Shown: positions 1 through 7,783 of the stretch, in pieces | Position numbering within the stretch: position 1 is the stretch's first letter | How the letters are laid out: each line of letters begins with the position of its first letter | Assembly (NCBI RefSeq): GCF_914768025.1 | Contig: NZ_CAJZCE010000015.1 | Location: 1-55,221, forward strand | DNA: 55,221 nucleotides | Direction of reading: 5' to 3' | Source of the DNA: Snodgrassella gandavensis | GTDB taxonomy: Bacteria; Pseudomonadota; Gammaproteobacteria; Burkholderiales; Neisseriaceae | Translations under genes and position numbers: made by a program | Notes under the pieces: generated by a model | The model's input: the letters and a program-made list of their open reading frames with translations, nothing else | Told to the model about the DNA's origin: nothing | Database searches by the model: none

Positions 1-1
1 C

Positions 2-2617
2 ATTAACTCTTTAAGCAGCAGCCTTAATACTGCTAACAGCAGTATTAGTAGCTTAAATAATAATGTTTCTAATTTGCAGAAAGACGCCCTGCAATGGAAT
101 GGCACCGCTTACGATGCCAGCCACGGCACTGCCAATGCGCAGAAAATTACCAATGTGGCCGCTGGTAATGTCACCGCAAACTCTACCGATGCTGTTAATG
201 GCGGACAATTATATTCTCTGTCCAGCTCTACCGTGACCGGTTTAGATAATCTGTCTACTGCTTTCAGTGGCAACCTCTCTACTGGTCTGAGCACTGCCAA
301 TTCGCGTATCGATACTGTGTCCCAGTCTACTACCACTCTGGCTGGTAATCTTGCTACTGCGATTAGCAGCATCAGCACTCTGCAGAAAGACGCCCTGCAG
401 TGGAATGGCACTGCTTATGATGCCAGCCACGGCACTGCCAATGCGCAGAAAATTGTTAAAGTGGCCGCTGGTGATGTCAGCGAGAACTCCACCGATGCGG
501 TTAATGCCGGACAGCTTTTCAGTCTTTCCAGCTCTACTTCAACCAGTTTGGATTCGCTGTCTACTACTTTACACAATGCCGGTGACCTGAGTAATGTTAA
601 TAACAGCATCAGCTCCTTGAATAACACTGTTTCCAACTTGCAGAAAGACGCCCTGCAATGGAATGGCACCGCTTACGATGCCAGCCACGGCACTGCCAAT
701 GCGCAGAAAATTACCAATGTGGCCGCTGGTAATGTCACCGCAAACTCTACCGATGCTGTTAATGGCGGACAATTATATTCTCTGTCAAGCTCTACCGTGA
801 CCGGTTTAGATAATCTGTCTACTGCTTTCAGTGGCAACCTCTCTACTGGTCTGAGCACTGCCAATTCGCGTATCGATACTGTGTCCCAGTCTACTACCAC
901 TCTGGCTGGTAATCTTGCTACTGCGATTAGCAGCATCAGCACTCTGCAGAAAGACGCCCTGCAGTGGAATGGCACTGCTTATGATGCCAGCCATGGTACT
1001 GCCAATGCGCAGAGAATCATTAATGTTGCTAACGGTAATATCGGGGAAAATTCAACTGATGCCATTAATGGCGGACAGCTATACAGCATTTCATCTTCAA
1101 TCTTCAGCTCAGTATCCAGTAGTGTTGAAAATGTAGTTAATGAAAACAAGATTAATATGGAAGCTGTAAACCGAGATCTCAGAACTGCACAAACAGCCCT
1201 TCAGACTGCACAGAATGATATCCAAACGGCTCAGACTGATATCCAGACCTCGAAAAAACTGATTGAGGAACTGCAGAAAAATGCTGTGCATTTCGACGAT
1301 GATGATGCAGGTTCATCCAGCTTCTTCGGGCTAACCCGTGATACCAGCAATGAAAGAACGATTAGTAATATTGCAAACGGTCGTGTTGATGCCACCTCTA
1401 ATCAGGCAGTGAATGGTCGTCAGCTCTATGCGCTGTCTACTTCTACTTCGACCAGTCTGTCCAGCTTACAGGATCAGCTGAATCTAGCTTCTGGCAATAT
1501 ACCAGCAGGGTTATCAACCTCTCTGAGCACATTACTGACAGACGCCCTGCAATGGAATGGCAATGCTTATGATGCCAGCCATCATTCTGGTAGCCCGCAG
1601 AAAATTACTAATCTTGCTATTGGTGATATTGGTGAACATTCAACAGATGCGGTTAATGGCAGCCAGTTGTGGCAAATGAAAAATGATTTCAAACAGGATT
1701 TGCAAAGCCTGTCTACCTCTACAGCAAACGCACTGTCCAAAGTGGCAGAAAGTCTGGGCGGTAATGCCAGCTATGATGATCCAGTTACTCGCGCCGGTAC
1801 AGGTGGTAACTTTACGCCACCAAATTACATCAGCTCTACTGCTGACGGCACTGAAGTTATTGTCCATAACGTCGGTAATGCGTTAAGCAATCTGTACAAC
1901 GGTGGCAGCAAATATGCCAAAGTCAACTCTACCCTGAGTGCCGCTTCGGCAAGTGGCAATAATGCCATTGCTATAGGCGGAGCTGCTGCAGCCAGCGGCA
2001 ATGCGGCTGTGGCCATCGGCGCAGAAGCCAAAGCCAGTGTCGCAGATGGGGTTGCTATTGGTAATCATGCCAGCGTTACCCAGAGTGGTGGTATTGCACT
2101 GGGTGCCAACTCTGTAGCCAATACAGCAGGTGGTATCATGGGCTATATTCCGGTAGGTGCCACAGCGCAGCAGGCTCGCGCCATTCAGGCGACCACCAGT
2201 ACCGAAGCAGCAGTTTCCGTAGGTGATGCTTCCAAAGGTATTTATCGCCAGATTACCGGTGTAGCCGCTGGTACAGAAGATACCGATGCCGTGAACGTGG
2301 CACAGCTCAAAGGCGTTAATGCCCGTATAGAAAACATCAACCGTTACGTCAACAACGTTAACGACCGTATACAGCACGTAGAACGCCGTGCCTATTCCGG
2401 TACGGCACTGGCCATGGCGCTGTCAGGTGCCTATCTGCCACAGCTGAATGCCGGTGAGCAGACTGTCGGCGTGGGTATGGGCTCCTACCATGGTTATACC
2501 GCCGTTGGTATTAACTACAAAGCCACAAACAACAGCGGTAAATTCTCATGGGGTGCAGGTGTCTCTACCACTGGTCATGAAACTGGCTTTAATGCAGGTA
2601 TTGGCTATAAATGGTAA
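2..2617 (+). CDS. Trimeric autotransporter adhesin (YadA/Hia type), C-terminal part; 5' end outside window
   Basis: The frame is open to the left edge, so 871 residues of a longer surface adhesin are visible. The visible part begins with stalk modules that repeat the phrase LQKDALQWNGTAYDASHG, each followed by a neck motif of the type NSTDAVNGGQLY. A coiled-coil-like stretch with repeated TAQ/QTA follows near 1180-1280. Head-type repeats of the ASGNNAIAIG and GVAIGNHA form lie near 1930-2130. The last ~75 residues are a YadA anchor domain (SGTALAMALSGAYLP ... GIGYKW) ending in an aromatic residue, as outer-membrane barrels do. Known family role: three chains form one beta-barrel that displays the passenger for attachment or autoagglutination. 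The signal peptide and N-terminal head are not visible. A strong terminator follows at once. Confidence 0.95.
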   Translation: MNSLSSSLNTANSSISSLNNNVSNLQKDALQWNGTAYDASHGTANAQKITNVAAGNVTANSTDAVNGGQLYSLSSSTVTGLDNLSTAFSGNLSTGLSTANSRIDTVSQSTTTLAGNLATAISSISTLQKDALQWNGTAYDASHGTANAQKIVKVAAGDVSENSTDAVNAGQLFSLSSSTSTSLDSLSTTLHNAGDLSNVNNSISSLNNTVSNLQKDALQWNGTAYDASHGTANAQKITNVAAGNVTANSTDAVNGGQLYSLSSSTVTGLDNLSTAFSGNLSTGLSTANSRIDTVSQSTTTLAGNLATAISSISTLQKDALQWNGTAYDASHGTANAQRIINVANGNIGENSTDAINGGQLYSISSSIFSSVSSSVENVVNENKINMEAVNRDLRTAQTALQTAQNDIQTAQTDIQTSKKLIEELQKNAVHFDDDDAGSSSFFGLTRDTSNERTISNIANGRVDATSNQAVNGRQLYALSTSTSTSLSSLQDQLNLASGNIPAGLSTSLSTLLTDALQWNGNAYDASHHSGSPQKITNLAIGDIGEHSTDAVNGSQLWQMKNDFKQDLQSLSTSTANALSKVAESLGGNASYDDPVTRAGTGGNFTPPNYISSTADGTEVIVHNVGNALSNLYNGGSKYAKVNSTLSAASASGNNAIAIGGAAAASGNAAVAIGAEAKASVADGVAIGNHASVTQSGGIALGANSVANTAGGIMGYIPVGATAQQARAIQATTSTEAAVSVGDASKGIYRQITGVAAGTEDTDAVNVAQLKGVNARIENINRYVNNVNDRIQHVERRAYSGTALAMALSGAYLPQLNAGEQTVGVGMGSYHGYTAVGINYKATNNSGKFSWGAGVSTTGHETGFNAGIGYKW
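74..993 (+). repeat. 564-bp tandem duplication inside the adhesin stalk
   Basis: The segment 74-429 recurs at 638-993, an offset of 564 bp (188 codons). I saw a single mismatch (c at 223, a at 787) before the copies diverge near 994. Each unit holds two shorter related modules that both start with LQKDALQWNG. The 564-bp length keeps the reading frame, so copy number could change without breaking the gene. The near-identity points to recent duplication or gene conversion. Confidence 0.9.
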
Positions 2618-2639
2618 TAGCTGAATAAATTGTTTAAGC

Positions 2640-2670
2640 ATCGGGCATACAATCGTATGCCCGATTTTTT
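2640..2670 (+). terminator. Rho-independent terminator of the adhesin gene
   Basis: An 11-bp perfect stem (atcgggcatac / gtatgcccgat) with a 4-nt loop is followed by six T. It begins about 23 bp after the adhesin stop codon. Confidence 0.9.
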
Positions 2671-3783
2671 AATGGAAAAAACTAATCGTAAAATATTTTG
2701 GTAATTAACTGATATCAATCCCGATTATAATTATTTGGAATTAAAAATTTATTGCATTAAAACCAGAAATATTATGTAACCAGGAGATAACAAATTTTCA
2801 GGCTGATTTGTAAATATTTTTGCTCAGCACTCTTTAATGTTATCGCTATTGCTGATTCTGAGATGAAAAATTGAAAATCTAGTTTTTTAAATATTTTCAA
2901 CTGACTAATCATTTACACATAATCTACTAATATTGGAATAATCAGTAACATAGGAAATAAAGTATAGATTAAAAAAATCATTAGTATATTTAAATATCAT
3001 TGTTTTTTTGTACGCTAATAGCAAAAGCAACTGCCACCAGCAAGTGCAGCCTGATGTGGATGTATATTTGAAGCAGCCACAGGAAGAATCGGCTTCTGGT
3101 TAGCAGTACCAGCCACAGGCTGAAGAACCATGTTAACTCCATGCCACATAGCCAGCCAGAATTACTGATTCCTGATTTTATGCAGATATTCGTGAAATGA
3201 GTCAATAGTCAGTGACATGCAAACTAGCACGACAGCAGATACTCCACCTTATGATTAACTGTTTTGCCATTTATAGCCAATAAAACAACACCATAAATGT
3301 AAAATAGCGTATCATTAGCCACAAAATTATGCAAAATAATTAAAAAGTACTTATTTCTGACTAAATCAAACATACAGCGCAGCAACTATCCAGCGTGTAG
3401 TGTGCCGGGCAATATCATCATCAATAGCCAGCCAAATTTATATAGCGAAATCTACCGATATTTTGCAGCACACATTGTCATCAGTACAAAATCACATGGC
3501 CGGAAACTGGCCGTTTCCCGTTACAACCTGTCACCAGAGCGGCAACAAACCCATTATGCTATATAAATAAAAATTTATCCAAAATTAATTTTTCTGATAT
3601 AAAACAAGCACAACAAAATCAGCAGACAGATAGCTTTTACCTAGAATGAAAATATACAGCAAACAACCGAAACATAAGGTGTAAGGCAATAATTGACAGT
3701 ATCAAGCTTTAACGGCAAGATAAAGACGTTGTGTTCAATAGCGCAGCCAGCTTTGACAGGCTGATTAAAGAGGCAGACATCCT
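2671..3783. other. AT-rich gene-free stretch
   Basis: About 1.1 kb with no convincing gene. A Shine-Dalgarno-like aggagataac near 2783 has no start codon behind it. Around 3300-3565 a plus-strand frame stays open for some 80 codons and ends in residues like SPERQQTHYAI, but it has no ATG or ribosome binding site and I do not call it. The stretch has the look of decayed accessory DNA. Confidence 0.5.
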
Positions 3784-3810
3784 GCTACTCACTAATGGAG
3801 TAGCTTTTTT
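3784..3810 (+). terminator. Terminator hairpin in the leader of the small gene pair
   Basis: The perfect 7-bp stem gctactc / gagtagc with a 7-nt loop is followed by six T. There is no upstream gene for it to end, so it either terminates a short untranslated RNA or attenuates transcription into the small gene pair about 165 bp downstream. Confidence 0.7.
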
Positions 3811-3841
3811 GTCTGTGAATGTTCATTGCCTCACCTGACTC

Positions 3842-4084
3842 ATGGTGGACAGTGGCAGGGAGGCTTCGCGCCTGCCGGTTCTCTTTGTCGGTCTGTCAAC
3901 CCTGCCATTTGTCTGCCGCCATCTGTGTTTGACAGCACAATTGCGGCTTCATGACCAAAAGAGAAAGGCAATAACATGGATATCTACAAAGCGAACCTCC
4001 CCCATCACCAACTGCAATCTAGCCTGTTTGCGAAACAAGTGTTCACAATCAGGTGCCATCAGTACACACAGATACATTACATGA
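3842..4084 (+). pseudogene. Ash/Icd-like phage-type leader ORF or remnant
   Basis: This 80-codon frame reads MVDSGREASRLPV, then VGLSTLPFVCRHLCLTAQL. It contains a GC-rich hairpin (ggcagg ... cctgcc) near 3855. In my recollection, similar reading frames occur in small phage and plasmid proteins annotated as Ash or Icd-like division inhibitors. The neighbouring frame also reads as coherent protein (GGFAPAGSLCRSVNPA), which is typical for that element. The frame overlaps the better-supported small gene starting at 3976, so it may be a conserved leader rather than a translated gene. No Shine-Dalgarno sequence is evident. Confidence 0.3.
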
Positions 4085-4137
4085 CAAATACAAATAATGT
4101 ATTTAGCATGAATTGTACACAGGGGGACAGACAATGA
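3976..4137 (+). CDS. Small hypothetical protein (53 aa), coupled to the next gene
   Basis: An ATG preceded at 7 nt by gagaaagg opens a 53-codon frame starting MDIYKANLPHHQLQ and ending CTQGDRQ. Its TGA overlaps the ATG of the following gene as ATGA, the classic arrangement of translational coupling. No known domain is recognised; the protein is polar, without a signal peptide or membrane segment. The strong ribosome site and the exact overlap are the reasons to treat it as real. It could act as a leader cistron for the 118-aa gene. Confidence 0.55.
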   Translation: MDIYKANLPHHQLQSSLFAKQVFTIRCHQYTQIHYMTNTNNVFSMNCTQGDRQ

Positions 4138-4490
4138 AACTTCTTGCACCTGACAAGAATGCACTGTCCAGCGCACTGTACGACAACTTACAGTTACAGC
4201 AACCCTTTGCACTTTATTATCTACAACAAACTACCCCCATCGGCAGCTCTTGGCCAAACGATCCAGAGGAAACTACCGAATATACTGCCTATATCCTGTC
4301 ACCTTATATCATTAGAGTTGACTCAGACTGGCAGGACAGCGGATTACTGGTTTTCAAACCCTGCAACAACATTATCAGAGCCGAAACCTTGGTGTTTTCA
4401 TTTTGCAAAAAGCGCAACTGGCAACCCCTACTGTGGCACGGCATAGAACCCTTAGCGCAACAAATATGGCAGGCAATACATAATCCCTAG
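4134..4490 (+). CDS. Hypothetical protein (118 aa)
   Basis: The start at ATG 4134 is chosen because agggggac lies just upstream and because the ATG overlaps the stop of the preceding 53-codon gene. An upstream TTG at 4113 in the same frame lacks these signals. The product begins MKLLAPDKNALSSAL and is a soluble-looking mixed alpha/beta protein with several Trp residues (DSDWQDSGLLVF, NWQPLLWHG). I recognise no family. A 28-bp perfect palindrome starts 7 bp after the stop. The pair sits in AT-rich accessory DNA with phage-like sequence upstream, so a mobile or defence-related origin is possible but unproven. Confidence 0.6.
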   Translation: MKLLAPDKNALSSALYDNLQLQQPFALYYLQQTTPIGSSWPNDPEETTEYTAYILSPYIIRVDSDWQDSGLLVFKPCNNIIRAETLVFSFCKKRNWQPLLWHGIEPLAQQIWQAIHNP

Positions 4491-4497
4491 TTACATT

Positions 4498-4525
4498 CTG
4501 CCTATGGTGATATCACCATAGGCAG
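4498..4525. repeat. 28-bp perfect palindrome
   Basis: The half-site ctgcctatggtgat is followed directly by its exact reverse complement. As RNA it would form a 12-bp hairpin with a tight loop, but no T-tract follows. It may be a factor-assisted terminator or a dimeric protein-binding site. Confidence 0.85.
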
Positions 4526-4982
4526 CAACCTTATTGCCGCCATCAAACCAGCCTGAACAATTTTCTGCGCCAAACACACCCAGATACAGGTAATATGCTT
4601 AGTCTGTTCCGGCCTGCAACACCCTTAACCAGTATTAATTGCAACCGCAACCATAATTTAACATTACTTAACTTATATATCAATAGCTTGACTTAACCAG
4701 TGTAGCAATAATTTGAATATTTTTCAGTCAGTACCCCAGTTTAGAACGATTATTGTGCTATCAGCCATGGCTGAAACCATTGTCTGCCGTGACTTTTAGC
4801 TTCATCAATCCGGTTATCAATTAATATTAAATAAATTTATTTATCAGTTACTATTTTGCTTAAAATCAAGTCATCCAAACAGCCTGAAAAAACAAACAAA
4901 CTTTTCTACATAGCAATAAATAACATTAAGTACGCATAAAAAACATAATTTAATGGTTTTCTAACATTTACAAAAAGGGTAT
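4526..4982. other. AT-rich promoter region of the iron operon
   Basis: There is no gene in this stretch. It is AT-rich (for example 4825-4860 and 4890-4970) and ends at the Fur box. Promoter elements for the iron operon must lie here, but I cannot pin the -35/-10 pair with confidence. Confidence 0.5.
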
Positions 4983-5001
4983 ATTGATAATCCTTATCAA
5001 T
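4983..5001. promoter_or_regulatory. Fur box before the iron-uptake operon
   Basis: The 19-mer attgataatccttatcaat is a palindrome around tcc and matches the GATAAT-type Fur consensus. It lies about 60 bp before the first gene of the operon, so repression by Fur under iron-replete conditions is expected. Confidence 0.85.
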
Positions 5002-5061
5002 TGTTAGCCCGTCATAACCTGATCCATATTGATTTACATGACTAAAATAGGAAAATCAAGA

Positions 5062-5607
5062 ATGCTGTTACAAAAAATTGCCATCGCCAGTGCTGCCCTT
5101 GTATCTATGACAGCCTTTGCTCAGGAATACCCTATGGGTAAACCCATCATTAAAAACGGAATGGAAATTTCTGGCGTATATCTGCCACCCATCACCATGG
5201 ATACCGATGGTATGGATCACAGCAACATGCATCTGCCAGCCAGCAAATCTGACGTACACATGGAAGCCGATATCCATGCTACAGAAGGTAATCCAAACGG
5301 TTTTGCCGAAGGTGACTGGATTCCCAATCTGAATATCGAATACTCCATCACCAAACTGACCAAAGACAAATTCGAACACTCAGGTAAATTCATGTCCATG
5401 GTTGCCAGTGACGGCCCTCACTATGGCGACAACGTCAAACTGAATGGTCTGGGCAAATACCGGGTGACCTACCGTATTTCCCCGCCAACCGCCAATCAAA
5501 TGGCGCGTCATATTGACAAGGAAACTGGTGTGGCTCCGTGGTTTAAACCGTTTGAAGTGAGCTGGGACTTTGATTACACCGGTGTAGGCCGTAAAGGCAG
5601 CTACTAA
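5062..5607 (+). CDS. Periplasmic P19/FetP/FtrA-type iron-transport protein
   Basis: A 181-residue product with a cleavable signal peptide (MLLQKIAIASAALVSMTAFA, cut before QEYPMGKP). The start at 5062 is preferred because taggaaa sits 7 nt upstream and it gives a normal signal peptide; an ATG at 5038 adds eight residues. The mature part has the P19 family signature: GMEISGVYLPPITM, Met/His clusters (DGMDHSNMHLP), EADIHA and GPHYGDNVK. These correspond to the metal-binding region of Campylobacter P19 and E. coli FetP. The protein would bind copper and iron in the periplasm and feed the FTR1 permease two genes downstream. It is the first gene after the Fur box. Confidence 0.9.
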   Translation: MLLQKIAIASAALVSMTAFAQEYPMGKPIIKNGMEISGVYLPPITMDTDGMDHSNMHLPASKSDVHMEADIHATEGNPNGFAEGDWIPNLNIEYSITKLTKDKFEHSGKFMSMVASDGPHYGDNVKLNGLGKYRVTYRISPPTANQMARHIDKETGVAPWFKPFEVSWDFDYTGVGRKGSY

Positions 5608-5705
5608 CAACAGCGTGCAGAGGGATTATTCTGGCTTGAACCGGCCGAATAATCCCTTGATACATTGTTACTGCCACAATACCTTTTTCTGTAAGCCTAA
5701 CCATC

Positions 5706-6041
5706 ATGAAAAAATTTTTTCTTATTGTCTTGATTTTATGCAACTTCATACTTTCATATTCCGCGATTGCTGATGACAAAGTCACTCTGGAGCTGAAAAT
5801 GAAAGATGGTGACATGATACCGTTAACCCTCAACGCACCGGCCAACAAAATCATTCGCATCAAAGTCACCAATATTGGCAAGGGGCCCGTTGAATTTGAA
5901 AGTACCCAACTGGTAAAAGAAAAAGTACTGGCACCAGGAGCCTCATCAGTGGTGGTGATTGCCCCGAAAAAACCCGGCACCTATATCTTTTTTGATGATT
6001 TCCATCTGGATAAGCCCAAAGGGCAGTTAATCGTAAAATAA
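5706..6041 (+). CDS. Periplasmic cupredoxin-domain protein (FtrB-like)
   Basis: A 111-residue protein with a signal peptide (MKKFFLIVLILCNFILSYS, then AIADDK). The rest is one cupredoxin_1-like beta domain (IRIKVTNIGKGPVEFES ... LAPGASSVVVI ... KPGTYIFFDDFH). The same domain occurs as FtrB in Ftr systems and as the N-terminal half of EfeO; here it is a separate protein, and the EfeO-like gene two positions downstream lacks it. Likely role: oxidation or handling of Fe(II) at the periplasmic face for the permease. It lies 98 bp after the P19 gene and 14 bp before the permease. Confidence 0.85.
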   Translation: MKKFFLIVLILCNFILSYSAIADDKVTLELKMKDGDMIPLTLNAPANKIIRIKVTNIGKGPVEFESTQLVKEKVLAPGASSVVVIAPKKPGTYIFFDDFHLDKPKGQLIVK

Positions 6042-6055
6042 GAACGGGATAACCA

Positions 6056-6886
6056 ATGGGACAAGTCATCTTTGTTGTCTGGCGCGAATGCTTCGAAGCA
6101 CTGCTCGTTGTTGGCATTATTTATTCATGGATTAAACGCAACCCCGACAGCAGTAACAGTATGCGTTACCTGTTTGGCGGTATAGGACTCGGTGTACTGA
6201 TATCAGTCATACTGGCTCTCATTATCAATGGCATATTTAAAGAACTTACCGATGACCATCAAACAATATTTATGATGGGTATGTCTGCAATGGCCTGTGT
6301 ACTGATTGTGCAGATGGTGTACTGGATGAACAAACACGCCCGCAGCATGAAATCCTCACTAGAACAGGAAATAGCGCAGCAGGTAGCCCACAACTCATGG
6401 TGGGGAGCACTATTCATTATTGCGATTGCCATTGCCCGCGAAGGCAGTGAAATCGTCGTATTTCTGTCCGGGCAAATCATGCAGCTCAACAGCCATAATT
6501 ACTTCAACTTCTGCATTGCCGTACTTATCGGTATCGCCGTATCAGCCCTGACCTTTTATGCCTTTATTCAGACCAGCCGATTCATTCAGTGGAAGAAATT
6601 TTTTACCATAACCGGCATCATACTATTATTTCTGGCCATTTCATTACTCATGAAAGCAATTGAAGATGGCACCAATATGCTACTCGAACATGACATATCC
6701 ATCCCCGATTTCCTGATTAATCCAGCATGGGATATCTCACCATTTATTGACGATAGCGGTTTAATTGGCAGCTTCGCTTCTTCACTGCTTGCCTACCGTT
6801 CCCAGCCAATGTGGATTAGCGTCATTACCTTTGGCGTATTCTGGCTGTTAATGGCCATACTGTTTTTAAGAAAGAAATCCACATGA
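6056..6886 (+). CDS. FTR1-family high-affinity iron permease (EfeU/FtrC-like)
   Basis: A 276-residue polytopic inner-membrane protein with about seven hydrophobic segments. Both family REXXE iron-translocation motifs are visible: RECFE near residue 10 and REGSE near residue 126. The N terminus MGQVIFVVWRECFEALL is typical of the family, which supports the start. The gene follows the cupredoxin gene by 14 bp and overlaps the M75 gene by 4 bp (ATGA), so the operon is tightly coupled. It imports ferric iron delivered by the periplasmic partners. Confidence 0.93.
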   Translation: MGQVIFVVWRECFEALLVVGIIYSWIKRNPDSSNSMRYLFGGIGLGVLISVILALIINGIFKELTDDHQTIFMMGMSAMACVLIVQMVYWMNKHARSMKSSLEQEIAQQVAHNSWWGALFIIAIAIAREGSEIVVFLSGQIMQLNSHNYFNFCIAVLIGIAVSALTFYAFIQTSRFIQWKKFFTITGIILLFLAISLLMKAIEDGTNMLLEHDISIPDFLINPAWDISPFIDDSGLIGSFASSLLAYRSQPMWISVITFGVFWLLMAILFLRKKST

Positions 6887-7773
6887 CGCTGCACAGGTTC
6901 CACACCCTATTCCTGTGCTCGTTGCTGCTGCCGGCACTATCAATAGCGCATGGTTTACGAGCACCAATCATCAATGACTCCAATGCAATAACAGCCAAAG
7001 GCGATATTCCCACCCCGGAAAAATACCATTCCGCCATTCGGGCTTATCAGCAACAGGTTGTCCAGCAACTGAAAACCACCCAGCAATATCTTGATGCCAT
7101 TATCAACGCCGGCCGGAACGGGCAATTATTACCGGCACAGCAGAACTATATCCGCGCGCATCAAAGCTACGAACAGGTACGGATTATTGTCAAACTGTTC
7201 GGCAATGCTGACCAGAATATCAACTCACGTGCTGATTACTATCTGCAAGGCATTAATGACCCTGGTTTCAGCGGTTTTCACCGGCTGGAATATGAGCTGT
7301 TCGTACGCAAAGACTTGCAACAGGCACAGGCAGAAGCCAGTAATCTGCAACATGGAATCATTGATTTACAAAAGCGGGTGGTCGCTGACGAACTGGACAT
7401 AGCCAAAGTCGTCCAAGCCGCATCCGATTTTCTGGAAATGATTCTGCAAACCAAGCTTGCTGGCAAGGAAAATCAGTATAGCCATAGCGATTTAGCCGAT
7501 ATCCACGCTAATGTCACCGGTTCAGCCCAAACTGTGCAGCAGCTTACTGACTTTATTCCAGCCGAGCAACGTGTAGCACTCGATAGCGGCTATCAGCAGA
7601 TTTTTGCCGTTCTCCGGCGCTATCAGTTACCGCAGAACCAGTTTCAGAATTTCAACCAACTCAGCCAGACTGACCATGACCAACTGTATGCCCTGCTAAG
7701 CATTCAGACCAATCGTCTGGCGCAACTGCGGGCACAACTGGGCATTCGCGTTTATTACAAGTACCCTCATTAA
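6883..7773 (+). CDS. EfeO/EfeM-like imelysin (M75) iron-uptake protein
   Basis: A 296-residue exported protein with a signal peptide (FHTLFLCSLLLPALSIAHG). It is all-helical and carries the M75 HXXE motif (GFHRLEYELF) near residue 131. It has the C-terminal EfeO domain without the cupredoxin domain, which is encoded separately upstream. The role inferred from EfeO/EfeM is a periplasmic iron-binding partner of the FTR1 permease. It is coupled to the permease by an ATGA overlap and followed after 10 bp by the DyP gene. Confidence 0.87.
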   Translation: MTLHRFHTLFLCSLLLPALSIAHGLRAPIINDSNAITAKGDIPTPEKYHSAIRAYQQQVVQQLKTTQQYLDAIINAGRNGQLLPAQQNYIRAHQSYEQVRIIVKLFGNADQNINSRADYYLQGINDPGFSGFHRLEYELFVRKDLQQAQAEASNLQHGIIDLQKRVVADELDIAKVVQAASDFLEMILQTKLAGKENQYSHSDLADIHANVTGSAQTVQQLTDFIPAEQRVALDSGYQQIFAVLRRYQLPQNQFQNFNQLSQTDHDQLYALLSIQTNRLAQLRAQLGIRVYYKYPH

Positions 7774-7783
7774 GGTTCTAGTT

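Noticed and set aside
74-1600. Regular repeats that could suggest a CRISPR array
   Set aside because: They lie in one long open frame, encode trimeric-autotransporter stalk modules, and lack the short repeat/spacer sizes of CRISPR.
3300-3565. Open frame of about 80 codons in the AT-rich region
   Set aside because: No start codon with a ribosome site and no recognisable homology; mentioned only as possible decayed sequence.
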